From QHWT01 sp963755695 (lineage in GTDB: Bacteria > Acidobacteriota > Vicinamibacteria > Vicinamibacterales > 2-12-FULL-66-21): a stretch of DNA of 64,000 bases. Every line of letters starts with the position of its first letter. The stretch's first letter is position 1. A program made the translations under genes and the position numbers. Below are positions 1 to 10,459 of this stretch, in pieces. The notes under the pieces were generated by a model. It had not been told where the DNA came from. It was given only the letters and a program-made list of their open reading frames with translations, and did no database searches. The stretch lies in NCBI GenBank assembly GCA_963755695.1, contig CAVWLB010000010.1, forward strand, positions 1,922,001 to 1,986,000. Direction: 5' to 3'.

Positions 1-2139
1 ATGAGCAGCTTTCCTTTCAAGCCGTCAGCAAAATTGATCGCCGATCCAAGGCGGTAGCCTTCGGCGTTGTCCTTCGGCAGCCCCATGTAGCGTTCCTGGT
101 AGATCGTGTCGTACAGCCGCTGATCGGGAACCGGTGCGACGGCGACGCCGACCTTGTAGAGGTCCGGAAATCGGAACATGGCATTCAGCGTGTTCGTGCC
201 GCCGCCGCTCCAGCCCCAGATGCCGATCCGGTCGAGATCGATGAACGAATACCGGGCCGCGAGCGCACGGATCGCCGCTGCCTGCTCCTTCGACGACAGA
301 TCCCCGACGCTTCCGTAGACCACCTTCCGCCATTCGGCGCCCTTCGGCGCCGGGGTGCCGCGGTTGTCGAAGGACACGACGACGTAGCCGGCTTGCGCGA
401 GAGAGCGCGATGGAAGAGGTCGCCTCTTCCGCCCCACCGGTTCGACACCGTTTGACCCGCGGGCTCGCCGTAGACATAGACGATGACCGGATACTTGCGC
501 GACGGATCGAAAGACGAGGGCTTGATGCATCCAGCCGTCGAGCGCGACGCCACCGCCGATGTCGACGGTGATGAACTCGACCGGCGGGTTCAGCACGTCG
601 GCCAGTTTCGCCGTCAACACTGACGGATCCGTGAGGGCACGCAGCGGCCGGTGCGAGGGCAGCTCCACCACCTCGGTCATCGGCGGACGATCGAACTGGG
701 ACCACGTGTGAAACGCCAGCCGGCCGCCGGGTGCGAGTTCGTAGGTATGGTTGCCAGGCTGATCCGGCGTAACCCGCTCGGGCGCGCCGGATCCATCCAG
801 CTTCGAGCGGTACAGATACCGTTCGGTGGCATTGGTCGGAGACGCGATGAAGTAGAGCCATCCATCTGTTTCATCCACGCCGGCGACATCGATCGCGTCC
901 GCGTCGAAGCGCGTCAACAGCTGCGCATCCCCTTCGCGCCGCGGCACGCGGAACACATGCTGCCAGCCGTCCTTCTCGCTGACCCAGAGAACCGCGCCTC
1001 GATGCGTCGATCCACCGCAGTTCATCGACCAGCTCGACCCAGGTGCGCGACTCGTCGCGATACCGGCGGCTGACGGCCCCCGTGACGACGTCTGCGAGCA
1101 GAAGATCGTTCTGGTTCTGCAGTCGATTCAGCTGTTCGATTGCGACCGTCCGGGAATCCACCCAGTCCACGCGTGCAATGTAGTTGTTGCGGGGATCGCC
1201 TGGAATGTTCAGCCATCGGGTAGTGCCGCCCAGTGCCGGGACGATGCCGATGCGGACCGCGGAGTTGGCGGTTCCCACCTTCGGATATGCAAAACGCTTG
1301 ATCGTTGGATAGAGGTGCGTCGTATCGTCGATGAGCGAGAAGAGCGGAACGCCCCTGGTATCGAACTGCCAATACGCGATGTGACGGCCGTCGGGACTCC
1401 AGCGGAACCCGTCGCGAACGTCGAGCTCCTCTTCATACACCCAGTCGGACGTGCCATTGATCGTGGTGTCGGATCCATCCCTGGTCAACCGCACGGTCCG
1501 GCCGTCGCTCAGGCGCTCGACGTAGATGTCGTTGTCGCGGACGTACGCCACACTCGCGCCGTCCGGCGAGAACTTCGCGAACATGAGATCTCCAGGAACG
1601 CCGTCCTCCTCGTTGGAAGGCGGCGTATCGGACGGCAACGGTGTCCGGTGCGGCAGCACGCCGGCGCCCACCTTCTTGAACTTACTCCTTCCGATCTCGA
1701 TCACCCAGTAATCGCCGCGCGTGTTCTCCCGCCAGACCTTCTGAGTATTGGTGAAGATCAGCACGCGCCGTCCATCGGGCGACCAGGCGTAGTCCTGGAT
1801 GTCGAGAGGACGTTTCGCGCCCGGCGGCACGAGCTGAGAGGAGGAGGCGAGAACGGTCCGGGCACCGGTGATGCTGTCGTAGCGAACGATTTCGGACCCT
1901 GCACTGCCTTGGTTTTCGACGACCGTGTAGGCGCTGCCATCGGAGAGCCAGTGCGCTGGGCCCCACTTCGGCGGCTCGTAGGCGCGATCCTTGAAAATCC
2001 GATCGATCTGCGCGTGGACCGCTCGAACGCGATCGGTCTCCTGTCCGTGAAGCGCGACGCCGGCAACCACCGACAGGGCCACCAGGGCAGCGCGAATCGT
2101 GCGCAGCATCTGCCAGACCGTTCGCCGGTCAGTGGTCAT
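1..2139 (-). CDS. Dipeptidyl peptidase IV-like serine peptidase (S9B), 3' end beyond window, frameshifted
   Basis: Exopeptidase of the prolyl oligopeptidase family, expected to release dipeptides in the periplasm. The start at 2139 is followed by a signal peptide ending near HGQE. An eight-bladed-propeller-type region follows, with repeated WSPDGRR, FSPDGAS and WSPDGRH motifs. The catalytic part is recognisable as YPVIVYVYGEP, VVSFDNRGTP and the nucleophile elbow GWSGGG (near 199-216); most DPP-IV proteins read GWSYGG here. The Asp and His of the triad would lie beyond the window edge. The frame changes near 1005, 540 and 415, which I read as base-calling errors because every segment is conserved. 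The ATG overlaps the stop of the upstream phosphoesterase gene by 11 bases, suggesting translational coupling. Confidence 0.88.
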
Positions 2140-4639
2140 CGTCTTCGTCGCCTTCGCGGATCGGTTTGATGAACCCGGTCCGTCGCGGAGGAGGCATAAC
2201 CGAACCGGCGCCGTGAATGGACTGCCAGATGATCTGATTCAGTTCGAGCTCGGGCGCCATGTCGGCTTCCTGCAGGTTCATCCGCAGCGATGCGGCCGCA
2301 CCTGGCGAGTTCCAGTCGTTGCGATCGTCGAGCGGAACCCGCGCCGGAAGGTGCGTGAAAGACGAGACATCCGGAATTGGCTGGAACGCGTTGTACATCG
2401 GTGTTGCCGCCGCATCGTACTGGCTCATGGGCGGGAGGCCGAGAATCAGCTCCATCGTCCGCAGGACGCCCGAGGTGGTGTAGAGCGTGCTGTCGACCGC
2501 GCGGCGGCGGGAGAACGGACTGATTGCGAGCACCAGCGAACGATGCGCGTCGACGTGATCGGGACCGTTCTGGGCATCGTCTTCGAGAATGAAGATCGCC
2601 GATTGCTTCCAGAACCTGCTGTGCGAGATGGCCTCGACGAGGCGGCCAATCGCAAGATCGTTCTCCGCCACCATCGATCGTGGCGTGACCGCGCCTGGAG
2701 AGGTGCCCTGCGTGTGATCCCCGCCAAGGCGAATGATCGACAGACGGGGCAGGTCTCCGCTCTGCTCGAACTGCTTGAATTCCTCGAGCCAGATATCGAC
2801 CCGCTGGTTGTCTGGAATGCTCAAATCGAACGGCGGAAAGCTTGGATGCACGAGACCGTCGAGCCCGGGGACCGTTGCCGTGACCGGCGGGGTCTTTCCG
2901 TCCCATGTCGCGAACTCGCCATAGCTGCGGACGGAAACATTGGCGCGCTTCGCAACGTCCCAGATGTAGCCCTGCGGCGGCGCCGCGATGTTTCCGTACG
3001 CGTTCCGCATCTTGTATCCGCCCTCGCTCAGGTAAATGCCCTCGCGCCGGCCGTAGTTGGCCGGCCACATCTTCTCCACGAAGTCGGTCGCATAGGCGCC
3101 GGTCGAAAAGGCATGCCCGTCGTAGCTGACCTCGGCGTCGACGTAGAAGTTGTCGAACGTGGTGAACCGAGTGGCGAGCGCGTGGGCATTCGGCGTGACC
3201 TCTTCGCCGAACAGCGTGAGCGACGGATCGCCGTTGGCCCTGGGGAGATCGCCGAACACCTGGTCGTAAGTCCGGTTCTCGCGAATCACGTAGAAGACGT
3301 ACTTGATCGGCGAGGTGACGCCGACACGCCGCGGGATCGGCGACGCTCTCGGCGCGTCGGCCGGCGCAAGGACGTGCGCATCAGAGTACGGCGTGAGATC
3401 GCGCACATCACCTGTCATGCGTGCGAGCGCCGCGCTGTTTGGCGTGGGGATGACCGAGATTGCCCCTTGCAGCATGTCGCCCGTGTACTGGCCGTCGATT
3501 CTGGCGCCACCCGGCTGCGGACCGCGCGGGTTCGGACTGCTGGTCAGCCCTTTGCCATCCAGTACGAACATCCGTGAGCCATCACGATCGAACGAGCACG
3601 CCGGTCGGGTACCAGCCCACCGGAATCAAGCCGCGCACATCGCGCTTTTCCTCGACCGAGACGTCGGCAACCGTAACCGTGTTGTTGTCGGCGTTGGCGA
3701 TGAACAGCGTCCGGCCATCGTGCGACAGGGCGACAGCGTTGGGCGTGGATCCTGGAGGCGCCTTGATGCCGAGCGCGACTGAGATCTGCTCGGTTGCCGT
3801 TCGGGTCTCGAGGTCGACGACCCAGACGGCGTTGGTGTTCGCGCACGCGACGAACAGGCGCGAGCCGTCCCTCGACAGGGACATCGCGTTTGGATGTTCG
3901 CCGACGGGGATTTCTCCGCGCGGCTCGAGCGTGACCGCATCGAGCATCAGCACCTTCGCGCCGCCCCAGAGCGACACGAACAGGGTCTGCCCGTCCGCCG
4001 AGAGCAGGCAGGTGTACGGTTCGGCGTCCAGTTCCGCGGTGGCGACGAACGGTGCCGTCCCCGAGGTCGACGACGCGAACCTTCTGGCCGTAGAGCTGCG
4101 TGGCATATAGCCAGCGACCGTCAGGGCTGACCGCCAGACCGGCGACGAAGCCGGCGTTCTCGATCACATCGCCACCCGGGTGGCGCTCCGGGTCTCCCAG
4201 CGTGATCATGCTCTTCGGCGTGAGCGTGCCTCCCTTCAAGGTGAATTCGTAGATCGTGTTGTCGCTCGAGCCGGAGGCGAACAGCCGCTTCCCGTCCGGA
4301 TGCCACGCCAGACCCAGCCACGTGTGCTCCATTGGCGCCCGCGAAACGACCTGCAAGGTTTTCGTGTCGAAGATGCTGAGCGCCGGCTTCTCCCAGCCGC
4401 TGGTGGAGATCGCGATGAAGCGGCCGTCCGGCGACGGCACGAAGTTCATCGGCAGGTCGCCGACGGTGCACGTGGCGGCCTTCGGGCGCGATGCGCCAGC
4501 CGTTGGGCAGCAGCGTCGACCCGTCGCCCTTGTAGCCCGGCCGACGGGCGCGGTCGGGCCCGCGCTGGGCCAGCGGCGACGAGCGTCCACGAAGCACGAT
4601 GACGGCGAATACCGCCAGCAGAATTCCCCCACGCTTCAC
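2129..4639 (-). CDS. Bifunctional YncE-type beta-propeller / alkaline phosphatase-like phosphoesterase, frameshifted
   Basis: Two-part secreted protein. The N-terminal half is a seven-bladed YncE-like propeller (repeats such as SPDGRFIAIS, HPDGKRLFASG, SPDGRWLYATQ, SHDGRTLFIAN). The C-terminal half (2129 to about 3570) is a phosphoesterase of the AcpA/phospholipase C type, with VFYVIRENRTYDQVFG, SYDGHAFSTG and FILEDDAQNGPDHVDAHRS as metal and phosphate-binding segments. The acidic tail EGDEDDDH ends the protein. The start is taken as GTG 4639, giving a signal peptide (VKRGGILLAVFAVIVL) and a GTGA overlap with the preceding small gene. Frame changes near 4480, 4080 and 3585 must be corrected to join the parts. 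This fusion is common in Acidobacteriota; the substrate is unknown. Confidence 0.85.
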
Positions 4640-4993
4640 GATTGAACCGCCCTTCCCGCCGCCGAATTGTACCGGAAAACGACGTCGTTCAGGCGCTCGA
4701 TGTCGCGCTGAACGAAATCTGCGCCCTCGTCGAGATCCGCGTTGTCGAGGCCGTCGCGAATGCCTTCGAGGATGAAGCCGGCCTGCTCGACGTCGACCTT
4801 GCCGTCGCCGTTGACGGCGCAGCACTCGCCGCTGCGACAATGCGATCGAGCGTGGACGGCATAGCCCGCGCACGCGTCTGCTTCGTGGCGCCGTGCCGAT
4901 GTCGCGCAATCCGCCGGCCAGCGCCCGCAGCAGCGACGCGGCACGGCGGCAGGCGTGGCGCTCGTCTTCGGTAAGCGTGAGCCTGAGCTCCAT
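4636..4993 (-). CDS. Small uncharacterised protein with a GDGKVD motif, frameshifted
   Basis: About 118 codons between the metallophosphoesterase and the propeller-phosphoesterase. The N-terminus MELRLTLTEDERHACRR and the C-terminus NGDGKVDVEQAGFILEG are both in good high-GC codon context but in different frames, so one indel near 4840-4890 is assumed. The C-terminal part has the acidic spacing DGDGKVD seen in EF-hand or dockerin calcium loops, but only one loop is visible, so calcium binding is speculative. Its ATG touches the stop of the upstream gene (TGATG) and its stop overlaps the next start (GTGA), so it belongs to the same operon. I do not recognise a family. Confidence 0.45.
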
Positions 4994-5826
4994 CACAGTC
5001 CTCTCGGATTGACGGGTTGCTCGCCGCGTGTCGATCACCCGATCGTCGACGCTGATGAACTCCCAGCGATAGCCGTCCGGCCGCAGCGTGAGCTTCAGAA
5101 CGCCGAACTAATCGAACCGCGCGTATTCGCTGTTCGGCGTGTCCTTGGTGCGTCCCTGCAGGCGTCTGTCCGCCGGTGCCGACGATGAACTGCCGGATGC
5201 CGTGCGGATCCGGAATCTGGTCGGGCCGCTGCGGCGCGAACCGCTCGTAGTGATGGGCGTGCCCGTTAAGCACCAACTCGGCGCGCGCTGCGTACAATTC
5301 GTTCCAGAACCACCGCGGTTCTTCGAGTCGCGGTGCGCCCCCGAACCCCAGCGCGGGCGATGCCAGATCGCGAGGATCGGACTGATATCGGCGCACCGCA
5401 AGGTCCTGCGCGCAGCCACTGAAGCTGCGGCGAATGAGCGTCCTGTTCGACCTCGCTGTTGAGCGAAATCAGGTGCCAGCCGGCTTCGGCCAGCGGCAGG
5501 CTGTAATAGCTGCGCTGCGGCGTGCCGGCGCGCGCCTCGCCAAAATACTGGAAGTAAGCGGCTGCACCGGCGGTCCGGTAGTCGTGATTGCCGGGGCAAG
5601 ACCAAGTTCGACGGAGCAGATCCGGCTGGCCCCACGACGGCGTGTAGTGATCGCGGTATTCGTCGGGACGCCCGCGGTTATAGGCGTTGTCGCCGAGCGC
5701 GAGGATCATCGCCCCGGGATACCGCGCGAGCTGGCGGCGCGCCAGATCGGCCGTTGCCGCCGCCCCGGGGTTCTTCTTCGCCGGACCACACATGTCTCCC
5801 ACAGCCAGGAGCACTTGTTCCGCCAC
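4993..5826 (-). CDS. Calcineurin-like metallophosphoesterase (purple acid phosphatase type), frameshifted
   Basis: First gene of the minus-strand hydrolase operon. Metallophosphoesterase motifs appear in order: GDMC, ALGDNAYNRG, CPGNHDY, ILAIWHRPRW and LVLNGHAHHYERFAP, which together supply the di-metal ligands. The GTG start at 5826 has an in-frame TAA 15 bases upstream, so the protein is either cytoplasmic or a 5' indel hides a signal peptide. Frame changes lie near 5430, 5330 and 5160. An in-frame TAG at about 5108 (ARFD-stop-FGVLKLTLRPDGYRW) interrupts the conserved last strand. I treat it as a sequence error, and the true end is probably the TGA at 4993-4995 overlapping the next ATG. Confidence 0.78.
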
Positions 5827-5894
5827 GCGTTCAAGAGATTAACTCGTTTGGGCCGCGAAGATGGATACGCTTATTGATCGAGAAGGGGGACACG

Positions 5895-6119
5895 GTGGCC
5901 AAGGCAAAACCCAGTCAGCAGAAGCGTGCCCGGGAGCGCGCGCGACAGGAGCGGCAGAAGGAAAAGGAACAGCGCCGCCAGGAATCGAAGGCGCGCAAGG
6001 CCGCTTCAGGTCCGCGTCAGGCGGGCGACGAGGATCCTGACATCGCCGGCATCGTCCCCGGACCGCAGAAGCCGTTGTGGGAAGAGGACGAGGAAACGAA
6101 CGACAACGAGGTCAAATAA
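5895..6119 (+). CDS. Small basic/acidic conserved protein, 74 aa
   Basis: GTG start preceded by a strong ribosome binding site (AAGGGGG, 5883-5889). The first half is a highly charged Lys/Arg/Gln/Glu helix (KAKPSQQKRARERARQERQ). The second half holds the conserved-looking PDIAGIVPGPQKP segment and ends in an acidic tail. Small proteins of this layout occur widely as hypothetical proteins, and I know no function. It is divergent from the metallophosphoesterase operon, with only 68 bases between starts, so the two probably share a regulatory region. Clean reading frame. Confidence 0.7.
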   Translation: MAKAKPSQQKRARERARQERQKEKEQRRQESKARKAASGPRQAGDEDPDIAGIVPGPQKPLWEEDEETNDNEVK

Positions 6120-6233
6120 CCGCGCGCCCGAGAATACGGCCCGCCCGCTCCGGTTATCGCGTCAACGCGCCACGAAATCGTCCTCGCCACGCCAGGCGGC
6201 GTCAATCATCAACACTAGGTTCTCGGGCAAGAC

Positions 6234-6261
6234 GGTCCCGACGCGCATCCGCGCCGGGACC
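6234..6261 (-). terminator. Hairpin downstream of the M48 protease gene
   Basis: GGTCCCG-A-CGCG, loop CATC, CGCG-C-CGGGACC: seven paired bases, one mismatch, then four more, starting 5 bases after the protease stop on the minus strand. No long U tract follows, so termination may be weak or the hairpin may only protect the 3' end. Confidence 0.45.
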
Positions 6262-6266
6262 CGAGC

Positions 6267-7673
6267 TCAGCGACTGAACTCGATCGAGCGCACGACCTTC
6301 GAAAAGACCGGGGAGTAATTGCCGTACTCGGCCTGCGGCGCGACGCCGATGACGTAGAACAACGTGCCATCGCGCATCAGCGAGGTATACAGATCGATTC
6401 GCTCCTGCCCGCCGGTCACTTCCGACACGTTCGAGAGCGACGTCCGCAGCGCCTGCTGGCCGCCAAGCGATCCGCGCGAAGGATTCGAGGCTCGCCGCAA
6501 CTGTGGATTACCCTGACCGAGCGCCTGAATGAGCTCGTCGGTCGCCGTCTCCAGATCGTGGGTTTCGTTCCGCGCGAGCCCGATCTGTGTGCCGTGCGTG
6601 AAGATGTTCTGTCCGTCGACGTCGCCGTAGGCCCCTTCGGGCGCGAACGTCACCGCGTTGTTGCCCGCGAGCTCCCGCCAGTTGCTCGGCACGCTCACCC
6701 GGAACAGGTTGCCTTCCGTGTATGACGAGAAGCGCGAATCCGGAGGCGACACGCGATTCGGTGTCGGACGTGCGCCGGCCGTCCCGGTACCACCTCCCCT
6801 GTTGCGTCCAGCATTGCGGGCCGCCTGCTCGGCGGAGGGCGCCGGCGGCAGTGTCCTCAGATGCGCCTGCACGTCCTCGAAGCCACGGGTGTCGTGCGTC
6901 GCGCCCCCGACGTGCAGCGCCTGCGCTTCGCGCGTGATGTATTCGTAGCGATTGCCAGGATTCGGGTGGTCGCTCATCCACTGTGGACCGCCCGACCCGC
7001 TTTCCTTCTCAATCGTCTTGAACACATTCGCCATGTCGCGAGGGTCGTAGCCTGCAGCCGCCATGATGTGCGTCCCGAGAATGTCGGCTTGCTTCTCGTA
7101 CTCACGACTGAATCGGAGAAAGGCAGTACCGAGACCGAACTGCGTGCCCTGCGAGATCACCGAGCCAGCCGTACCGCCGACGATCGCGCCAATCACGGCG
7201 CCCGCTATCGTGCCAATCTCGTATGGCGTCGCCTTCGTCGCCTGCGCCGTGCCATGACGGAGCGCGACGTGGCTCAACTCGTGCGCCATGACGCCGGCAA
7301 CTTCCCCTTCGGTGTGAGCCTTCTCCATCATTCCGCGGTTCACGAACATCGGTCCGCCCGGCAACGCAAACGCGTTGATTTCGCGCAGGTTCACGCCGCT
7401 GAACGTGTAGCGGAACTCGGGATGCTGGAACTCCTGTGGAATGTTAGCGACGAGGCGCCGCCCGATGTTGTTCAGATAGGAGTTCACCTCTTCATCTCGC
7501 ATCACGGGCATTTCCCGCTCGACCTGCTGGGCAGCTTCTTGCCCCAGTTTCACATCGTCGGCCGGGCTGTACTTGTTTTTGGGCGCCGTGACCGGTGTCT
7601 GCGCGCCAAGCGCAACCGTCAAAACGGCGGCGCATATTGAGGAAAATGCGACCTTTCGCTTTAGAGCTCTCAT
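6267..7673 (-). CDS. Secreted M48-family zinc metalloprotease
   Basis: Periplasmic zinc peptidase of the M48 (HtpX/BepA-like) group, likely in envelope protein quality control. The start is taken at MRALKRKV (7673) because GAGAGGGG stands just upstream and a signal peptide follows; a start at 7700 is possible but lacks support. HELSH at residues 131-135 is the zinc motif, and the third ligand is in the helix FSREYEKQAD near residue 200. A glycine-rich membrane-like hairpin (AGAVIGAIVGGTAGSV) separates them, as in other M48 proteins. The region after about residue 290 (from PTPNRVSPP on) is a separate C-terminal domain common in acidobacterial homologues. Intact frame, single gene with its own hairpin terminator. 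Confidence 0.9.
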   Translation of the reverse strand: MRALKRKVAFSSICAAVLTVALGAQTPVTAPKNKYSPADDVKLGQEAAQQVEREMPVMRDEEVNSYLNNIGRRLVANIPQEFQHPEFRYTFSGVNLREINAFALPGGPMFVNRGMMEKAHTEGEVAGVMAHELSHVALRHGTAQATKATPYEIGTIAGAVIGAIVGGTAGSVISQGTQFGLGTAFLRFSREYEKQADILGTHIMAAAGYDPRDMANVFKTIEKESGSGGPQWMSDHPNPGNRYEYITREAQALHVGGATHDTRGFEDVQAHLRTLPPAPSAEQAARNAGRNRGGGTGTAGARPTPNRVSPPDSRFSSYTEGNLFRVSVPSNWRELAGNNAVTFAPEGAYGDVDGQNIFTHGTQIGLARNETHDLETATDELIQALGQGNPQLRRASNPSRGSLGGQQALRTSLSNVSEVTGGQERIDLYTSLMRDGTLFYVIGVAPQAEYGNYSPVFSKVVRSIEFSR

Positions 7674-7757
7674 CCGTGACCCCTCTCTGGCCTCATCCAA
7701 TGCGGAAATCGTGCCGGGAATTTTCAGGGGAGTCTCGGAGGTTTCTCCGTTCCGAAG

Positions 7758-8849
7758 CTAGGAGACGAGTACGCGGGCTGAGGCGTTATTCCCAAGATTA
7801 TGGGTCTGGACGATGGCATGTGCGGCCTTCGTAGCGGCGGATCGATCGGCGAGAGCAACGATCGATCCGCCGAAGCCGCCACCAGTAAGGCGCGCGCCGT
7901 AGACCCCGGGAGTGTTCAGGGCAACATCGACCAGCGCGTCGATTGGGGGAATCGAAACCTGGAAGTCGTCGCGCATCGAGGTATGCGATTCGACGAAGAG
8001 TCGCCCCGCCGCCTGGAGATCGCATGCTTGGAGCGCGCGGACGGTATCCAGCACCCGCGCATTCTCGGTGACCACATGTCGCGCGCGGCGGTTGAGGGGC
8101 TCCGGCAGGGCGTTCAGCCGGTCGAGATCGTTGACGGTGACGTCGCGAAGTTCCGGCACGCCCAGCGACGCGGCGGCGCGCGAGCACTCTTCACGTCGCG
8201 TCGCGTATTCGCCGCCCGCATGGCTATGCGTGATGCCGGAGTCGATCACGATCAGCGCCGACCCGGGCGGCAGCGGCACGCGCGCATAGGTCAGCGACCG
8301 GGTATCGAGAAAAAGTGCGGAGGTCGTATCCGCGAGGCTGCACGCCATCTGATCCATGATGCCGATGGGCGCGCCGACGAAGTCGGTTTCGACTCGCCTT
8401 CCGCGCACCGCCAGGCTCACATCGTCGAGTTGCAAATGAAACAGGTCGCGCAGGGCGCGGCCGAGAGCGATTTCGAGCGCCGCGCTCGAGGAGAGACCAC
8501 TTCCAACCGGGACGTCCGATTCGATGCGGGCGTCGAACCCTGCCACGCCGTCGGGTCCGAGCACCCAGGTCAATCCCTGGACGTAGTCGACCCAGTCGCC
8601 GCGACGGCGCTCCTCGCCAAGTCGATACTCGATTGGGGCGGAGCCGGGGAACTGCGCGCTCCAGACACGGACGACGCGATCGTCACGGGATGCGAGATCC
8701 GCGATCGTGCGGCGCGGGATGGCTGCGGGCAGGACGAAGCCGCCGTTATAGTCCGTATGTTCGCCGATCAGATTCACCCGTCCAGGCGCCTCGCCGTGTG
8801 CAGACGGCGCCCGGCCGAAGAGCTCGGGAAAGGTCACGCGGATGCTCAC
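7758..8849 (-). CDS. galK: Galactokinase
   Basis: Phosphorylates galactose at C1 with ATP (Leloir pathway, cytoplasm). The GHMP-kinase signatures are complete: PGRVNLIGEHTDYNGG (galactokinase signature), VPVGSGLSSSAALE (phosphate loop) and LTGGGFGGSIVAL near the C-terminus. GTG 8849 is chosen because it gives a normal-length protein (about 363 aa) and makes a four-base GTGA overlap with the stop of the upstream gene; a longer open frame to 8939 would run antisense to conserved sequence. No other Leloir gene is nearby, and its partner is an uncharacterised secreted protein. Confidence 0.93.
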   Translation of the reverse strand: MSIRVTFPELFGRAPSAHGEAPGRVNLIGEHTDYNGGFVLPAAIPRRTIADLASRDDRVVRVWSAQFPGSAPIEYRLGEERRRGDWVDYVQGLTWVLGPDGVAGFDARIESDVPVGSGLSSSAALEIALGRALRDLFHLQLDDVSLAVRGRRVETDFVGAPIGIMDQMACSLADTTSALFLDTRSLTYARVPLPPGSALIVIDSGITHSHAGGEYATRREECSRAAASLGVPELRDVTVNDLDRLNALPEPLNRRARHVVTENARVLDTVRALQACDLQAAGRLFVESHTSMRDDFQVSIPPIDALVDVALNTPGVYGARLTGGGFGGSIVALADRSAATKAAHAIVQTHNLGNNASARVLVS

Positions 8850-9619
8850 TGGCGCGCCGGGGGTTTCGCAAACTGCGCTTCGTCGATCGGCGCATTGACC
8901 GTGATGTCGCTGAACTTCTCGGTCGTCAGGTTGTTCCAAGTCGCATGCCGCACCTGGTAGGGCATCTTGATCCCCGAGGCGTCGCGGTAATCGCTGTAGT
9001 CAATCCGCTCGTGCAGCTGACCGAGCGGAGTCCGCGTAAACACCGTGCGGCGCAGCAGCAGACCGCTCGCGCGATCGAACTCCAGATGCTCGACGACATT
9101 GGCCGCCGGCGACCCAATCAGCACAACCGTCGGCGCGCCATCGATCGCCCCGTAACGGGCAGAGCGCAGGTTCTGATATCGCTGCTTCGCGTTGAGCGGC
9201 AGGCCGAGGTCGGCAAGCCTCGTGATCTGTTGCGCGTTGAATCCTTCCGCGTCGCGGATGCCGTTCGGCATCTGCACCCAGGCGGATTTGCCGTCATACA
9301 CCCGACTCTGCGGACCCTGCCGTCCCTGGGTATCGATGCGGTATTCACCGGTCACTTTCTCCTGCACGGTGATAGGAGCAGTCTGCAGATCGCGGCCGGT
9401 GGCGGTCCCGCGCATCACGCGCGACGCCTTCTCACCCGGACGGGGCGGACGCCTGGGCTGCTGCGCGCCCGGCGGCTGCGCAGGTGCTCCGGCGCCAGCC
9501 GCAGGTTGTTGCGCAGGCGGTTGCTGCCCTGGCGCCTGCTGCGCCCGCGCGCTGATCCCCAGCGCGAACGCGATCGTCAACCCAAAAATGAACAGCCTGG
9601 ATCTGTCTCGTCCGATCAC
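8846..9619 (-). CDS. Secreted protein with lipoprotein-sorting-like C-terminal domain
   Basis: Signal peptide VIGRDRSRLFIFGLTIAFAL..ARA, then a Pro/Gln/Ala-rich linker (residues about 30-65), then a compact domain with EYRIDTQG, RVYDGKSAWVQM, FDRASGLLLRRTVF, HERIDYSDYRDASGIKMP. The last segment is the same beta-rich module found at the C-terminus of many acidobacterial c-type cytochrome and MucB/LolA-like proteins, but no CXXCH heme site is present here. GTG 9619 is preferred over 9664 because AAGGAG lies 9 bases upstream of it. It overlaps galK by four bases, so the two are co-translated. Specific function unknown. Confidence 0.65.
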   Translation of the reverse strand: MIGRDRSRLFIFGLTIAFALGISARAQQAPGQQPPAQQPAAGAGAPAQPPGAQQPRRPPRPGEKASRVMRGTATGRDLQTAPITVQEKVTGEYRIDTQGRQGPQSRVYDGKSAWVQMPNGIRDAEGFNAQQITRLADLGLPLNAKQRYQNLRSARYGAIDGAPTVVLIGSPAANVVEHLEFDRASGLLLRRTVFTRTPLGQLHERIDYSDYRDASGIKMPYQVRHATWNNLTTEKFSDITVNAPIDEAQFAKPPARQ

Positions 9620-9772
9620 TCGAAATCGCTCCTTCGGGTGAAAACCCGAGCGAACATTAAACACCGAAATTCGGGCGTTGTTGTTTGGTGAATGGAGGGA
9701 CGATGACCAGGCGGTGAGGAAGGCGGGTGAAAGGGGCGGGCCGCCGGAGGACGTGGCGACCCGCCCGGCAGC

Positions 9773-10459
9773 TTACCGGTTGCCCCCGCCGGAGCAGCTG
9801 CCCGAGACTTCGCGGACGGACGAGACCGTCAGCGTGCCCTTGGTTCCTGGCGCACTCGCGCTGCCCGTCGACGGCGGGTTGGTCATCGACGTGTCGGCGG
9901 CACTGGACTTGTCGAGCTTTCCGCGGAGCTCGACTCGATGGTTCACGTGCTTCTGCAGATCGTCGTCTTTCCCCTGGAGCATGTACGCATCCTTGTCGGC
10001 CGACGAGGATGCGCCGCTGGTGCCCGTCGCGCTCGGGTTGGCACCAGTGCCGTAACCACCACTGCTCGCTCCGCCCGAGGCGCCCATCGAAGCGTCGGTC
10101 AGCACGAATCCACCGCTGCCGCTCGAACGGCTGGCGCTGGTGCTGCCCGGCGCGCCGGTCGTACCCGTGGGCGATCCGGTAGTACCGGTCGCACCAGTTC
10201 CCGATGCGCCTGCCGTGCCGCCCTTCCACGTATCCGCACTTGCGAGGCACCCGGTAAGGGTGACCGTATCGCCGCGACTGCTCTGATAGTCGCTCGACGC
10301 GCTCGCCGGACTCTGACTCGTGGGACTCTGGGGGGTTGGACTCTGGCTCGTCGGAGCCTGGTTGTTCGGATTCTGGCTGGTTGGAGAGGTGCTCTGGGCG
10401 CTCGCACCGACGGCAACTGCTGCCGCCATGACCGCCCCGAATAAGAATTCGGTTCTCAT
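9773..10459 (-). CDS. Low-complexity secreted protein with conserved OB-like module
   Basis: ATG 10459 has a perfect AGGAGG seven bases upstream and begins a signal peptide (MRTEFLFGAVMAAAVAVGASA). Residues about 23-50 are a Ser/Pro/Gln/Asn repeat built on PTSQSP. The middle is a Gly/Thr/Ala/Ser-rich stretch. Short conserved-looking islands interrupt it: VTLTGCL near the start, GGFVLTDA, and DAYMLQGKDDDLQKHVNHRV-ELRGKL. Together these islands resemble a small beta-barrel seen in many acidobacterial hypothetical proteins. A Cys in TGCL and one in SGSCSGGG could pair. Frame intact; the function is not known to me. Confidence 0.62.
   Translation of the reverse strand: MRTEFLFGAVMAAAVAVGASAQSTSPTSQNPNNQAPTSQSPTPQSPTSQSPASASSDYQSSRGDTVTLTGCLASADTWKGGTAGASGTGATGTTGSPTGTTGAPGSTSASRSSGSGGFVLTDASMGASGGASSGGYGTGANPSATGTSGASSSADKDAYMLQGKDDDLQKHVNHRVELRGKLDKSSAADTSMTNPPSTGSASAPGTKGTLTVSSVREVSGSCSGGGNR

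Noticed and set aside
2099..3577. 492-aa plus-strand open frame opposite the phosphoesterase
   Set aside because: Antisense of conserved phosphoesterase sequence; Arg/Val-rich composition typical of reversed high-GC genes, no recognisable motif.
5108..5110. TAG as a pyrrolysine codon in the metallophosphoesterase
   Set aside because: This family does not use pyrrolysine and no pyl genes are seen; a base error is more likely.
7800..8960. 386-aa plus-strand open frame
   Set aside because: Exact antisense shadow of galactokinase, whose signatures are complete on the minus strand.
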